Position numbers and translations under genes: made by a program
Shown: positions 1 to 11,224 of the stretch, piece by piece
Layout of the letters: the number at the start of each line of letters is the position of its first letter
Position numbering within the stretch: the stretch's first letter is position 1
The notes under the pieces: model-generated
The model's database searches: none
What the model was told of the DNA's origin: nothing
The model's input: only the letters and a program-made list of their open reading frames with translations
Source: Lucinisca nassula
Taxonomy: Eukaryota; Mollusca; Bivalvia; Lucinida; Lucinidae
Reading direction: 5' to 3'
Assembly: GCA_963580285.1 (NCBI GenBank)
Contig: OY757013.1
Location: 152,075,900-152,139,899, forward strand
Length of the DNA: 64,000 nt

Positions 1-887
1 AATCATCTGCTGAGCAGACGATTCACATGAAATGTCAAGCCTTATTTTCATTGAAAATAATAAAAAAATAAAATAAGATTGCAGTCTGCTCTAGAATTTT
101 CTGGAGTGCTTGAAGGGTTCATATGACAGATTTTGGTTTGAGGCTATATAAGTTTTTCTAGCCTTGGTATGGCCTGATGACACCAGTGTGCAGCAGTCAC
201 TGACCAGAAACCTTAATGTCCGACTGGTGTTTGTCTGCTACTCTAGTTCAAGCCCGGAAAGAAATGGACACATATTTGGTCGATAAAGTCTGTTAACCTC
301 AAATAAAATAATAAACCTGGATACTTCTTCATTGCTCTCTATGCAATTTTGTTGTGTATCTTGCATCACTGGGCCATCCAACTGTTGGACATAGGCGATT
401 TTGTCGTGTATTTTGCATCACTGGGGCATCCAACTGATATTGGCTTACAGGTGGGCAAGTCTTGCTGTCCTTTCAGCAGGGACCGGTAGAATGTTGTTAT
501 TTCTTCAGTTTCTACACTTCCATTCACATTCCTCTTTCTCCCTTGTGCTTTACTTTTATCCCCTCTACTGTCTCTTCTATCACTTTTCTCCCTTTCTCTG
601 GGAGACACAAAATGACCCACTAGGTTTGAGATGTCTTTAAATTCCCAAAAATCAATCAATGTATCAATTAGCCAATCAATCAATCGATCAACCACTGCTG
701 TGTGTCATGGCACTTTAACCCTTTCAACCCTGAGTTTCTGAAGTAGACTCTTCAACTTTGAATTCGAACAAGTCCATTCTTGTTGTTGATAAGGATTTAG
801 TCAATGATCATATACCGCTTTTGAAGTCCCAAAGGTGGTCTTAGTATAGGAGTTTAACTGCTGAATTCAAGTCTTAATTGGGCAATG
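1..887. other. Non-coding stretch, probably intron of the left gene
   Basis: I see no coding exon here. Bases near 25-50 (CACATGAAATGTCAAGCC and following) recur near 10806, so part is an old interspersed repeat. Bases about 715-800 resemble the left part of the TTAA-ended element at 4788-4980. Because a terminal exon follows at 2935 on the + strand, this DNA is likely intronic, but no upstream exon is visible. Confidence 0.45.
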
Positions 888-1100
888 TTAACCCTTCTCT
901 TGCTGAATATTCATATAAGTCCCACCCATTTCTGTCTATCAACCAATCAAATTACTTGATGTAATTTATTGCTACAAATTCATAAACTGAATGCCAAACA
1001 GTGTAGATCCTGATCAGATGGCTTCTTCAGAAGCCATCTGATCTGGATCTACACTGTTTCCAAAGATAGGGATTGTCGTGAACAGCAAGATAAGGGTTAA
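888..1100 (-). mobile_element. MITE family A (TTAA ends, internal hairpin), copy 1
   Basis: A 213-bp element starting TTAACCCTTCTCTTGCTG and ending CAGCAAGATAAGGGTTAA, so its ends are inverted repeats that include TTAA. The core is a long hairpin whose arms read TGTAGATCC...GATGGCTTC. It has no coding capacity. Orientation is opposite to the copies at 8708, 13916, 15532 and 20138. TTAA targets suggest a piggyBac or Kolobok-type transposase acting in trans (inference). Confidence 0.8.
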
Positions 1101-1473
1101 TATAGGAGTTTAACTGCTGAATTCAAGTCTTAATTGGGCAATATCAAGTGAAATTGTCATTTTATATGTGCATATAGCAAAGATCAGCCTGCACATCTGT
1201 GCAGTCTCATCAGAATTTACTGCCATATGAATGCCCAGTGAACCAGTTTCTTGGTGCTAACAGGTCTTGGCCCTTGTCCCGAATAAAAAATTGGTAGATT
1301 TCGTCAGCATGTGATTACCCTATTTTACCGGCTGTTTTTGCTTCACATGACAAAGGATCATATTACTATTATATGTTGGATACCAGTATTGATTATCTAA
1401 ACAAGATATTCTCACCTAGTTCATTGACATTTCATGTGATGCAATCATGGGTAAAAAAAAAATAAATCCATAG

Positions 1474-1735
1474 CCCCAGATAAGGAGGGGTAACAAGGAT
1501 AATTAAGGGGAATTCAGGGGAGGCAACTCCTTCAAAAGTCTTTTTGTCACCCAATTCAATAGGGGTCAACTCTTAAAGGAAAGAATTTGCTCCTGAGGAG
1601 CAAATTCTTTCCTTTAAGAGTAGACCGCATTTTCTGTGGGACAGAGTTTATAGAAAAGTGAACAGGAAGTCCCGAAAAGTTGTCTCACTTTGAAATATGA
1701 CAGAAAAATCTGCCACGTGTATCCATTCCCCTTAA
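1474..1735. mobile_element. MITE family G (TTAAGGGGAAT ends, AAGGAAAGAATTTGCTCC hairpin)
   Basis: The ends read AATTAAGGGGAATTC and CATTCCCCTTAAGTC. The middle is a strong hairpin at about 1574-1620 built from CTCTTAAAGGAAAGAATTTG and its complement. Other copies lie at 27538-27793 and 33511-33819, where they sit inside another MITE. It is non-coding. Confidence 0.7.
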
Positions 1736-2037
1736 GTCTTTAACTGGGCCATGCAAGTGAAAATGTTGTTTTTACATGTGCACGTAGCAAAGACCTGCAC
1801 GGTCTCATCAGTATTCAATGTGCCATATGATATGCCTACCCAATGTTTCTTGTTGCTGACAGGTCAAGGAAGGCATATTTTGGCTTCTTGTGGCTTTAAT
1901 AAAAAATAAGTAGGTAGATCATTGCCAAAGTATTTCGTCAGCATATGATTACCCTATTTTACGGGTTGTTTTTGCTTCATATGACAAAGAGGTCTTATTA
2001 CTATACCTTTGTTGGGTACTGATTATCTAAACAAGAG

Positions 2038-2230
2038 ATATATAACAGGAGTCCATTTCGAAATTTAGGGGTGACAGGTTGTGTTTTCATCAAAATTTAT
2101 TTGGAAAATGACTGACTTTTTAGCAAACAGTGGAGGCCCTGATCAGATGTCGCATTCTGCGGCGTCTGATCCGGGCCTGCACTCTTTGCCAGGGTACCTG
2201 TTTTGGGGTTTCTGGTACTAAATGGGTTAA
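2038..2230. mobile_element. MITE family B (TTAACCCATT ends), truncated copy
   Basis: This ends in GGTACTAAATGGGTTAA and contains the hairpin GATCAGATG...GCGGCGTCTGATC between two CAAACAGTG-like flanks. The left end is lost or diverged. The same family occurs at 11966, 15062, 29716, 50022 and 52009. Confidence 0.65.
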
Positions 2231-2541
2231 GGGATAGCTTTCCTTATTTCTTTTTAGAAATGTGTTGTAGGTACTTGTTAGAATTGCCTCATTGAATTAA
2301 ATTACACAAATATGAATAGTGTTTTCTATGAAATAACTAAAAAAAAATCATATTTCCCACTATTTTCCAGTATTTCCCACTTTTGCTGAAATTTGGAGTA
2401 TTTCCCAGGACGGTATTTACCGGTAAATACCAGTTGGAATTCCCGCCACCGGAATTTACCGACCAACCTTGCTTCCATTTATTTACCCCTTTCTTCCCTG
2501 CCCTTCAGTCTCCTTATTAGTCCTTATCTTAGCCATTGAAC

Positions 2542-2731
2542 GGGCCTCCGTGGCCTAGTGGATAAGAGCGCTTGGGCCACGTGTGAGACGCCAAGTTCTG
2601 CAACGGAAGGTCAGGTGGTTTTTCTCCGGGTACTCTGGTTTTCGCCCACCTCTGATTAACGATCAGCTCGATATGAGTGAAATAATCTTGAAAGGGCCGT
2701 AAAACCCAAACCAAAAAAAAAATAAAATCTT
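2542..2731 (+). mobile_element. tRNA-derived SINE (GGGCCTCCGTGGCC head), internally deleted
   Basis: The head GGGCCTCCGTGGCCTAGTGG resembles a tRNA A box. The box B part is missing: GAGCGC runs straight into the GGGCCACGTGTGAGACGCC body. The 3' tail is GAAATAATCTTGAAAGGGCC followed by an A-rich end. Relatives lie at 14916, 17166, 32688, 35471, 43126 and 47479. It is not a functional tRNA gene. Confidence 0.75.
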
Positions 2732-2783
2732 AGCTATTGAAGTTTGACTGTGTATAGCTATTTGTTACTTTGAGATATTTTTA

Positions 2784-2832
2784 GCTCACCTGAGCACGAA
2801 GTGCCCAATGTGAGCTGTTTTTTTTTTTTCTA
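2784..2832. mobile_element. Solo end of an AGCTCAC-type repeat
   Basis: TTTTAGCTCACCTGAGCACG followed by GTGAGCTG forms a small hairpin. It matches the left end of the large repeat at 22427, but no internal tandem units follow, so this looks like a stub. Confidence 0.5.
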
Positions 2833-2934
2833 ATGAGTTCCCACTTATTAAATAGAGGAAAAAATATAAGAAAAAATATCAGATTATAAGTCTACCTTTA
2901 ATACATTATAATCTCTTCTAATTTTGTTTTTCAG

Positions 2935-3089
2935 GTACATGTGAATTTGATGTTGCTAGAGGCCCGCCTGCAAGGGGAATTACTCTATTCTTTAAGAGCG
3001 ATCATGCAACATATGACTTGAGTAATGGAGTAACCCTTAATGTAGCAGGCCAAACTGAAGTAGACAATATTCTAAGTTTCTTACAGTAA
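2935..3089 (+). CDS. Terminal coding exon of an unidentified gene
   Basis: A pyrimidine-rich tract ending TTTTTCAG (AG at 2933-2934) precedes an open frame that begins with two bases completing a split codon (phase 1 intron). It then reads 50 residues, starting TCEFDVARGPPARG and ending VDNILSFLQ, to a TAA at 3087-3089. The other two frames stop early, and base composition is more balanced than in the flanking DNA. An AATAAA at 3308-3313 could be the poly(A) signal. The rest of the gene must lie to the left of the window or be unrecognised in 1-2934. I do not recognise the protein family. The call rests on the acceptor, the clean frame and protein-like composition. A relic of a processed gene remains possible. 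Confidence 0.6.
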
Positions 3090-3480
3090 ATCAGACTTGA
3101 CTTTTCATATGAATGCTTCGCATGAAATTTCAAGCCTTTTTGTTCTCTGAAAAACTAGAAAAAATGTCAGCTATTACAGTTGTGTTTGGTGCACTAAGGG
3201 TTTAGGGGTGTTGATATCAAAAAAGGTTGGAATTGTGCCCATTTGTGGAAGGGCACAGGATGAAGAAATTTCAGCTAGAAAGTGGCCTTGACATTGCATC
3301 TATTGCAAATAAACCTGGCCTTGACAGTGAACCTGTTGCAAACGACACATTTCCATCATGATTTTCCCAAGGGGTCAGTGAAATCTCCGTCTTACGGACA
3401 GCTGCCCATTGTTGGTTTGAACTGTTGTGGACATGCAGCAGAGCATGAGACATGAGTAATGCACGAGACCCTGTTTTTTG

Positions 3481-3777
3481 TTTTTGTTTGTTTGATTTGA
3501 GGTTTAACGTCCCCGTCAACACTGTAAAGGTCATTTTGGAGACGTTGCTTCCAATTTTGTGGGACTTTTACCCGACATTGAGATGAAATGACATCTCAAG
3601 CCCTGTCGCCCAATGAAACCCATAGGGTTTATTAGCCTGGACGGTCCGCCTCGCACCGCGGTTCCTGGACAGGCTTAGATCCTCTAAGCGGTTTACCAGT
3701 ACTAGTGTGCGGGCCGGAGTCAGCTCTGCGTGGAAGCATCATGCAGCCCATATATTTCTTGAAGCCCCTATGGGCCT
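3481..3777 (-). mobile_element. SINE family S (GACGTTAAAC tail), full-length copy
   Basis: On the minus strand it runs from a GGGGCTTCAAGAAATATATG-type head to the tail GACGTTAAACCTCAAATC plus (CAAA)n. It is about 295 bp and without a usable frame. At least eighteen copies or pieces occur in this window in both orientations. It ends in the same tail type as the tRNA-headed SINE at 38973, so both may use the same LINE machinery (inference). Confidence 0.8.
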
Positions 3778-3981
3778 GTTTTTTACCAGCATTCCTGCCT
3801 ATAGTCATTTTCATGGACAGAGTTGTGGCTCTTATGCTTTGTGATACTGTGAGAGGAAACACGGAAAGATGTACATATCGGCTGATGGACAGCTGTAATA
3901 TAAGGACCCGACAGTTTATGACTGTTGTAGCTTCAGGTATGGAGTAACAAGGAAATATTCAAGGGATAAGTTTATTGTTTA

Positions 3982-4062
3982 TTAGCAATATATGTTGTGG
4001 ATACTTGTTAGAATCGCCTCATTGAGGCGATTCTAACAAGTACCCACAACATATGATTAAAT
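3982..4062. repeat. Hairpin of MITE family E (GTGGGTACTCGTTAGAA type)
   Basis: TGTTGTGGATACTTGTTAGA and its near-perfect complement flank CGCCTCATTGAGGCG, giving a stem of about 35 bp. Weaker relatives follow at about 4330-4385. Fuller family members lie at 10610, 16630, 19560, 30185, 34553 and 38395. Confidence 0.7.
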
Positions 4063-4787
4063 GGAGAAATAAGACATCTGGTTTTCTCGGAATTAACCTT
4101 TTACTCCTTATCTTGTTCTGTGAATATTTATTATTAACTTAAAGACGAAAATCATGGTGCCCGTAATATATTGACTTACAGATCTTATCAGAAAAGTGCT
4201 AGAAAAGAAATAAAATCAATGCAGCAAGCTGTTTGTATTAGATAATTTATTCAATTTGATTGAAAAGGGAGCTTTTTAATGATAATTTTGCGATTTTTTT
4301 GGCAAGTTTTTCTTTTTAAAACATATTTTGTGGATATTTGCTAGAACAGCCTCATTCTGGCAGTTCTAACAAGTTTCAGACAGTATATTTATTTCTGAGG
4401 GGATGTAACAGGATACCCGGAGCATTATTGTTCTAAGAAAGTTTATCTCAAAATTGACATAAAAGGCTCTTTTATAAAACATTGCATTTGACAGGTCGGG
4501 TGGTCTGATGTTGTAGATTGTCTTGCCCTATTGAAAAACTGCTTGGTATATTTCATGGGCATTAACATATAGGATACAGGGCATTATTTTAGCTGTCCGA
4601 CCATGTCATGGCTTGGTTGGAGAATTTGTTTGGAGCGAGGGTACTAGAATAATATAACTGTAGATATTGTATTGTTGCCCATTTTTTGTTTCCGAAACAG
4701 CTGTTGTTGAAATTGGGCTGGGTTGGGGGTGGATATATATTTTTGGTCCCTGGGGTTTATGGCTGAGAGCTTGTAACTATAAATAAC

Positions 4788-4980
4788 CCTTTAACCCCTG
4801 AGTTTCTGAAGTGGACTCTTCCATCTTTGAATTTGGACAAGTCCATTTGTGTAAATAGCGGGGTTATACCAAAATCATTAACAGGTTTACAAACAATGTA
4901 GATCCTGATGGGATGGCTCATTATGAGCCGTCCCATCAGGATTTACACAGTTTGCATAAGTATGTGGTTAAAAGGGTTAT
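4788..4980. mobile_element. MITE-like element with TTAA end and internal hairpin
   Basis: It starts CTTTAACCCCTGAGTTTCTG and ends GGTTAAAAGGGTTAT. The core hairpin is GTAGATCCTGATGGGATGGC...GCCGTCCCATCAGG. The hairpin resembles that of families A and B, but the flanks differ from both. The start of a second copy is visible near 715. Confidence 0.6.
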
Positions 4981-5241
4981 GCCCTCATAGACCTAGATAT
5001 GGAGGAGATCTAAGAATAAATAGGGGATAATTTGCCTTATCATATAATGATGCCATTACACAACAACCTCATTACAACATGGTTCATTATAACATGATTT
5101 TGGATATAACACGGAGATGGAACCCAAAAGTGCATAGATTATAGAAAAATGACCATTTGCATGAGATGTCAAATCCTGTTTCTGGAAAAAATATTTCAGA
5201 GTGTCGTCTGCTGCGAAAAATACCCAGCATGCAGTGTGTTA

Positions 5242-5627
5242 ATTAGGGCCCCGCGCACTGAAAGTGTGGGTGCCCTATAGTAATCACTCTGTCCGTCCGT
5301 CTGTCTGTCTGTCCGGGCAGACTAGAGGTACCTAGTGGGGTTAGGATTCTGCCCAATTCAACTTAATGAGGTTTATTCCGTAAGGCACAGTAACTTTTCA
5401 GTTAGTGGGGTTAAAAATTTCGTATGTGGGGTTAAAACTCTGTACAGTGGTGCGTTATGGGGTTAAAGTCTCCATAGACTTTACATTAGTAACCCCACAA
5501 GGTACCTCTACTAAGAACGTCCGTCTGTCTGTCCGTCTGTCCGTCCACAAATTTTTTTATCCTCCATAACTTTTTATTATTCCTGGATGGATTTAAATAT
5601 TACTTGGCATCATTCTGTCCGTCCGTC

Positions 5628-5662
<35 letters not shown>

Positions 5663-6214
5663 CCGTCTGTCCGTCCACAAATTTTTTTATCCTCCATAAC
5701 TTTCTTATTTCTGGATGGATTTAAATATTACTTGGCAGAAATGTTAACCATAATGTGATGGAGTGTTGCGCGCAAGACTCAGGTCCGTACCTCAAAGGTC
5801 AAGGTCATACTTAGAGGTTAAAGGTCAAAAAAGGGTCTTTCCTGTGTCCAATTAATAACTTTGTTATTATTCCTGGATGGATTTAAATATTACTTGGCAG
5901 AAATGTTAACCATAATGTGACGAAGTGTCACACGCAAGACCCACAGCCGTACCTCAAAGGTCAAGGTCATACTTAGAGATAAAAGGTCAAAAAAGCGTCT
6001 TTTTTATTGTGTCCAATCTATAACTTTCTTATACCTGGATGGATTTAAATATTACTTAGCAGAAATATTAACCATAATGTGACAGTGTGTCACGCGCAAG
6101 ACCCAGGTCCGTACCTCAAAGGTCAAGGTCATACTTAGAGGTGAAAGGAAAAAAAAAAACGTCTTTTTTAACATCAACACTTTCCTACTCCTCTGATAGC
6201 GCTGCCGGGGCCCT
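5242..6214. mobile_element. Tandem-repeat element with TAGGGCCCCG inverted ends
   Basis: The left end TTAGGGCCCCGCGC and right end GCCGGGGCCCTAGT are inverted repeats. After a (CCGTCTGT)n stretch come units of about 160-165 bp with TGGATGGATTTAAATATTAC, CAGAAATGTTAACCATAATG and CTCAAAGGTCAAGGTCAT (three to four units). It is non-coding. A fragment of a related element is at 51765. A smaller MITE (5325-5508) is inserted in it. Confidence 0.7.
5325..5508. mobile_element. 184-bp MITE with GAGGTACC ends and TA duplication
   Basis: The ends GAGGTACCTAGTGGGGTTA and TAACCCCACAAGGTACCTC are inverted repeats, flanked by TA at 5323-5324 and 5509-5510. It splits the CCGTCTGT tract of the surrounding element. 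The TA duplication fits a Tc1/mariner-type transposase. It has no coding frame. Confidence 0.75.
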
Positions 6215-6567
6215 AGTCAGTTTCACTGACAGCTCTAGTTATTCTTGTTTCTCCTCCATATCTAGAGCAATGAATTATAAGAAAAATAATCAAAACAGTT
6301 GTGAGGAAAGTCAGAAAGTTGCTGAGGAAGAGGTCTGTTGCTGAGGAAGAGGTCTGATGTGATTTTCAGAGAAAATGAGTATGAAAGGGAAATGTAAATT
6401 CCGATTTTCATTTCTCCATTAAAACAAAAACAAAACGAAAAAAGAAACAAAAAACATGTTCCGTAAAACTCCTAAAAAACTCGGATACCCTGAAGACCTG
6501 ATGTAATTCTCTTAGAATTTTACACGTTTGTTGTGCGTTCCAGCAAAGCGTCCAAAAAGTGTAGACA

Positions 6568-6945
6568 GAATGGCAAACAGTGAGGACCCAGATCAGATGG
6601 TTCCTTCAGGTAGTCTGATCTCAGTCTGCACTGTTTGTTAAAAAATATTATTCCTCTCTGCTCTACACTTTGTGAAGAGTAACCATTGAGTCATGGTGTT
6701 CCCAACAAATGCCTACTTGGAGAAATCTGTCGGTTTTCCCAGAATTCCCCCATCTGTTCTTATGAAAAAAATAATTAAAAAAGAAAATTCTTGTTTCTGT
6801 AAAATAAAAAGTTGTGGGTACTCATTAGAATTGCCTCTCTGAGAGTCTAAAAAGTACAGATGGGATAGCAAACAGTGTAGACCCTGATCAGACCTCCTTC
6901 AGGAGCATACTGATCTGGGTCTGCACTGTTTGCTAAGGCCTGTCT
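6568..6945. repeat. Two CAAACAGTG hairpins in intergenic DNA
   Basis: Hairpins lie at about 6570-6640 and 6862-6942. Both have outer arms GCAAACAGTG...CACTGTTTG and a GATCAGA...TCTGATC inner stem. The second is followed by GGCCTGTCTGTCCCAA, as also seen near 19390 and 15385. I see no gene in 6215-7436. Confidence 0.6.
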
Positions 6946-7436
6946 GTCCCAATACTAAGGATAAGTATGATGATAAGCATAATAGTTGAGGACAGACTTG
7001 TAAAAATTGCTAGTCGGCCCCTTAATTCCTTGAGCATCTGTCGTGACTGAATGTTGAATATATTTTGTATATAAGGGTCAGACTGGCAACACCGTTTTGA
7101 GATTTTGGGCTCAGAGGGCCCAAATCAAGAGCTGTGATACATTGTATACGTAGTGATAATGAATCCCTTCAAAGAAGAAGATATATTGCAGATTTTTAGA
7201 TGCTTGTGAATGACATTTTCTTTTTATTATTTAGTTATGTGTCTACCCTGCTCCCAGACTGTTTTGCTCCTGGACTTAACTTGAGTCAGGGAGCAGGCGT
7301 TTTGAGCCCTGGTCCTGAGGTAACAGATTTTTTCTATGCTGAACTCGCTTGTGCATGAATTTTGTGTCCTTCTCATATATTTTAAGATGCCAACATTTGT
7401 TGACATGTTAAAATCTATGAACAGAACAAATGACGG

Positions 7437-7640
7437 CCCCCACCCATAGGGGCTTGAAGAAATATATGGGTTGCATGATGCTTCCACGCAGAGCTGAATC
7501 CGGCCCGCACACTAGTACTGGTAAACCGCTTAGAGGAGCTAAACCTGTCCAGGAACCGCGGTGCGAGGCGGACCGTCCATGCTAATAAACCCTATTGGTT
7601 TCATTGGGCGACAGGGCTTGAGATCTCATTTCCATCTGAT
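7437..7640 (+). mobile_element. SINE family S, 3'-truncated
   Basis: Starts GCCCCCACCCATAGGGGCTTG and runs to GGGCTTGAGATCTCATTTCC, lacking the GACGTTAAAC tail. The remaining sequence closely matches the copy at 28079. Confidence 0.8.
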
Positions 7641-8533
7641 CAGGATCTACACTGTCATGCAGTTTGTGAAGTGAACAAAAGCATTATATCAAGCAATTTG
7701 ATTGGTTGGTAGTCTTTGACAAGGGAGATAACCGCAGGGACTTCCTATTTGTCATTATAAACACATTACCCCTCTGAATTTATACACTTTACACCTCTGA
7801 AAAAGTTATCTTACTTTAAGGAAAGAATTTGCCCATTTTTGTGCAGAAATTTGCTGCATGAAGAAAAGGAAAAAAGAACAACAAAAACGAGGTGAAAAAA
7901 AAAATATGTTGTATCATATCCTCTTCTTTGAAGTCTGTTTTATTTTTGTATCAGTGATAGTTAAGATTGTCCAAAATTTCTGTTAAAAGTTAATGATTTT
8001 ATGTGTTTGTGAGGTGTGGTTGCATATTAAAACTGGTTTTATGAGAGCAGACACGGGAAACTCCTGATCAGACTGTTCCAGGCGGTTCTTCCCAAATTTC
8101 TGCTTTGTTCTTTTTAATACACATAGTATTTCCATATTTGAATCCCTAACTACAGCACTACATTTGAATTGATTTAAAAATAATCTGCACTCTCATTGGC
8201 TGAAATAGCCATTTGCATTCTCATTGGCTGAAATTGCCACCATACTAGTCATATGAAGTTTGGTTGGTTGATAGTTAACCAATCACTCTCGCTGTTACAT
8301 TGTCTGGCTAGATTAGTCTCAGTAATTCATTTTTGTACAGAAAGCGTAGTCTATAGCATGACACTGGTTTTGTATACATTCTTATGTAATATTTTGTACT
8401 GTTTAGTAATTTTTTTTCATCATTTGTATAACACTATGTAAGCATGGATTGCAAAGCCAGTATTAAAATGAAAGTACTTAGGTTTTTCATGCATGTATAT
8501 CAAAATGATGGTTGGTTTAAACAATATTTAATA
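7641..8533. other. No gene seen; low-complexity intergenic DNA
   Basis: This part is AT-rich. About 7740-7830 holds a worn relic of MITE family G (TTACTTTAAGGAAAGAATTTG). The imperfect direct repeat CTCATTGGCTGAAAT occurs twice near 8190 and 8220. Nothing coding is supported. Confidence 0.5.
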
Positions 8534-8600
8534 CATACATACATACATACATACATACATACATACATACATACATACATACATACATACATACATACAT

Positions 8601-8631
<31 letters not shown>

Positions 8632-8650
8632 TACATACATACATACATGA
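8534..8650. repeat. (TACA)n microsatellite with an internal (CA)n run
   Basis: About 29 tetranucleotide repeats of ATAC, interrupted near 8617 by a short CACACACA stretch. The YIHTYIHT open frame across it is an artefact of the repeat. Confidence 0.95.
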
Positions 8651-8707
8651 TCTGACAGTTAGCGTAGTGTTTATATGAAAGTCATTAGAAATTAACTATT
8701 TGGCCAC

Positions 8708-8920
8708 TTTTCCCTTATCTTGCTGTTCACGACAACCCATAGCTTTGCAAACAGTGTAGATCCAGATCAGATGGCTTCTGAAGAAGCCATCTGATCAGGA
8801 TCTACACTGTTTGGCATTCAGTTTATGAATTTGTAGGAATAAATTACATCAAGTAATCTGATCGGTTCAAAGTCAGAGATGCGTGTGGCTAAAATGAATA
8901 TTCAGCAAGAGAAGGGTTAA
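8708..8920 (+). mobile_element. MITE family A, copy 2
   Basis: TTTTCCCTTATCTTGCTG on the left (first TTAA base changed) and CAGCAAGAGAAGGGTTAA on the right. The internal hairpin is near perfect, with arms GTAGATCCAGATCAGATGGC and the TTCTGAAGAA turn. Confidence 0.8.
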
Positions 8921-9092
8921 GAGCTCATTGAGCTAACAGTGCTTGTAATAACTGTGTCAGGATCTTCAGAAAAATGGGAGCACTCCTAGGACAAATGTCA
9001 AAGTCCTTATTTTTTGTGCCATTTCCTAATAAAATGTATCTGTTTGACTATTATAGAAGATGTATATAGTGATTGCAACCTTGTTGATGTGG

Positions 9093-9516
9093 CATTCACT
9101 GGTGTAAATACTCTTTAACAGGACAGCATTGGTATAAATACTAGTTAACAGTACCATACCTGTGTAAATACTTGTTAACAGTACAACACTGATGTAAATA
9201 CTTGTTAACAGCAATGCACTGCTGTAAATACTGGTAAAAAGTACTGCAGTGGTGTAAATACTTGTTGACAGTACGGCACTGATGTAAATGCTTGTTAACA
9301 GTACTGCACAGGTGTTAATACTTGTTAACAGTATTTCACTGGTGTAAATACTTGTTAACAGTACTGCACAGATGTAAATACTTGTTAACAGTACTGCACA
9401 GGTGTTAATATTTGTTAACAGTATGGCACTGATGTAAATACTTGTTAACAGTACTGCACTGATGTAAATACTTGTTAACAGTAATTCACCGGTATAAATA
9501 CTTGTTAACAGTACTT
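9093..9516. repeat. 30-bp minisatellite, about 14 units
   Basis: The unit is GATGTAAATACTTGTTAACA followed by GTACTGCACT, repeated with exact 30-bp spacing. Units in the left third are more diverged, and those from 9270 on are more uniform, which suggests recent homogenisation there. No coding sense. Confidence 0.92.
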
Positions 9517-10200
9517 TTAGGTCAGAGATCTGATATTATGATTGGATATATGTGTTGGAGATGCTGGCTTGTTCTCAGCTTTTGGATGTAAGATGTCTCT
9601 TTCATGGCCCGCTGCTATGTACATGTATTTTGAAATACAATGGAAGTAATGTGACTGAATTACCTCCCCCTAAAATCATTTAAATGGATATCATTGTCAG
9701 ATTGCAACCTTCCATTGTAATTTGTTAGGTTTTTTTTTTTCGGAAAAAAAAAAAAATAGACTTAATGCCCAAGTCATGCATAAGCAGGCTGGGTTTCATA
9801 TAAGTGAACAGTTCAAAAACTTTGTAGATTTAGAAATTTTGTGGTCTTTTTTTTTTCTTGACAAACCGAGAAACACAAGATAATTATACTGTATTTACCC
9901 CAAGTATTCAGACACCTAAACTCAATATGAGCCCCGCCAAGCGAATTTGTGTCTTCGAGCATTCTGTCATGACAAATTTTAACTGCGCATGCCCAGCCAT
10001 TCAGAGGGGCCAGGGATATGGCTTTCTGTCTGAAGGTTCCTCTTGATTCACTGCTTGTATAAACGAGCAGCGAAGGTTCTGGCAAGACTGCACGGATGCG
10101 CAGGCTCGCCTGAACCTTTGCTGCTGGCATAGGCGATAAGTACCAAAATCGCTTGACTTGCTCTAAAATTGGAACAAGTACAATTTTAATACCTGATGTT
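9517..10200. other. No gene seen
   Basis: AT-rich DNA with a poly-T/poly-A pair at about 9730-9756. A 208-codon minus-strand open frame covers 9813-10439, but it reads straight through the hairpin MITE at 10205 and has no recognisable domain or splice context, so I do not call it a gene. Confidence 0.5.
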
Positions 10201-10204
10201 GAGC

Positions 10205-10322
10205 CTGAAAATAGCTGGATGAGTGGCAAACAGTGTAGACCCAGATGAGATGCTGCAGAATGCAGCATCTCATCTGGGTCTACACTGTTTGCGCCACCTT
10301 GTCTGTCTGAATTCATAAGGTA
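10205..10322. mobile_element. Hairpin element family D (AGCTGGATGAGTGGCAAACAG)
   Basis: The core is a near-perfect hairpin of about 80 bases: CAAACAGTGTAGACCCAGAT, then GAGATGCTGCAGAATGCAGC and the complement. The left flank TGAAAATAGCTGGATGAGTG and right flank CCTTGTCTGTCTGAAT recur at about 19300 and, inverted, at 41755 and 42560. Confidence 0.7.
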
Positions 10323-10609
10323 AATACTGTATGTTGAATTAAGGTTAGAGTTTGTGATCAGAGCTGGTTCACTTGTGATCAGAGCTGGTTCACAAGAAGT
10401 TTTTGTACTTGGCAGCCATGAATTTGAAACATCTTGCATACTTAAAGATTACAGTACCAATTTTGACCATAGCATACCTTATTTCAAATTAATATTTTCT
10501 TGTTAGTGAAATTACGGCTGTACATTTCATGTTAATCGCATAATGACAACATGGTGCATTCTTCATAAATAAAAAAAAAAAAAAAAAAACCAATGAATTT
10601 TTTTTAATA

Positions 10610-10830
10610 TTTTCAAATTATTGAGCACAACATAGGATGTGGGTGCTCATTGGAACCGCATCTTAGAGGCAGTTCTAGTGAGCACCCACAGCCTAGCAGG
10701 AATAAGTAGAATAATGTGTACACCTGTCAACCCAAGTTTTATCTATATAAAGTGGGATTTACAAGGGATGGTCATTACATGGACTATCTAATCTGGTGAT
10801 ATGCCCAGAAGACAATTCACATGAAATGTC
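10610..10830. mobile_element. MITE family E, copy with GTGGGTGCTCATTGGAAC hairpin
   Basis: The hairpin at about 10635-10690 is followed by the family's right flank with AGTGGGATTTACAAGGGATG and a CATTACATGGAC end. The same module is seen at 16630 and 30185. It is non-coding. Confidence 0.65.
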
Positions 10831-11219
10831 AAGCCTCATTTTCCCTGAAAAAAAGATATTTTAATTTAGAATGGTGTCACCTATGTAATATTGCTGGGAA
10901 TCCCAGACAGCATGTGATGTCTTTCAGTAGTTTAGTAAAGTAGATTATTGTTTGTAGATAACTACATGTATTTTTTTGTATTGAATACACATCATTCCTA
11001 CATAGATCAAAAATTTGATATGTCTTTGTACGATTCACACAGTTCCTTCCCTTTGTACCCTTTTGGATTCAAAGGGAGATAACCGGTTTTGCAAGGAGAG
11101 ACAGTTTAGCTATGCTGTTTTACAGAGGCATTAAGAATTGTCTCCTTTTGTGAAATGTGTTACCTTATCAAGGGAAGTAATCAACTGTCTCTTGTTTTAT
11201 TGCACCACACACTTTTAAG
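10831..11219. other. No gene seen
   Basis: AT-rich intergenic DNA. The CACATGAAATGTCAAGCCTC piece near 10810 also occurs near base 25. No exon or further repeat boundary is evident. Confidence 0.45.
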
Positions 11220-11224
11220 CCATA

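Noticed and set aside
1197..1220. CTCATCAG as a minus-strand hammerhead core
   Set aside because: No second core and no stems. It is part of the common GATCAG hairpin text.
8444..8650. Protein with HTYIHTYI repeats
   Set aside because: Pure translation of a TACA microsatellite.
9093..9516. CRISPR array
   Set aside because: Units are directly adjacent without unique spacers, and the genome is animal. This is a minisatellite.
9813..10439. 208-codon open frame on the minus strand
   Set aside because: It reads through the perfect hairpin of a family D element, has no recognisable domain and no splice or promoter context.
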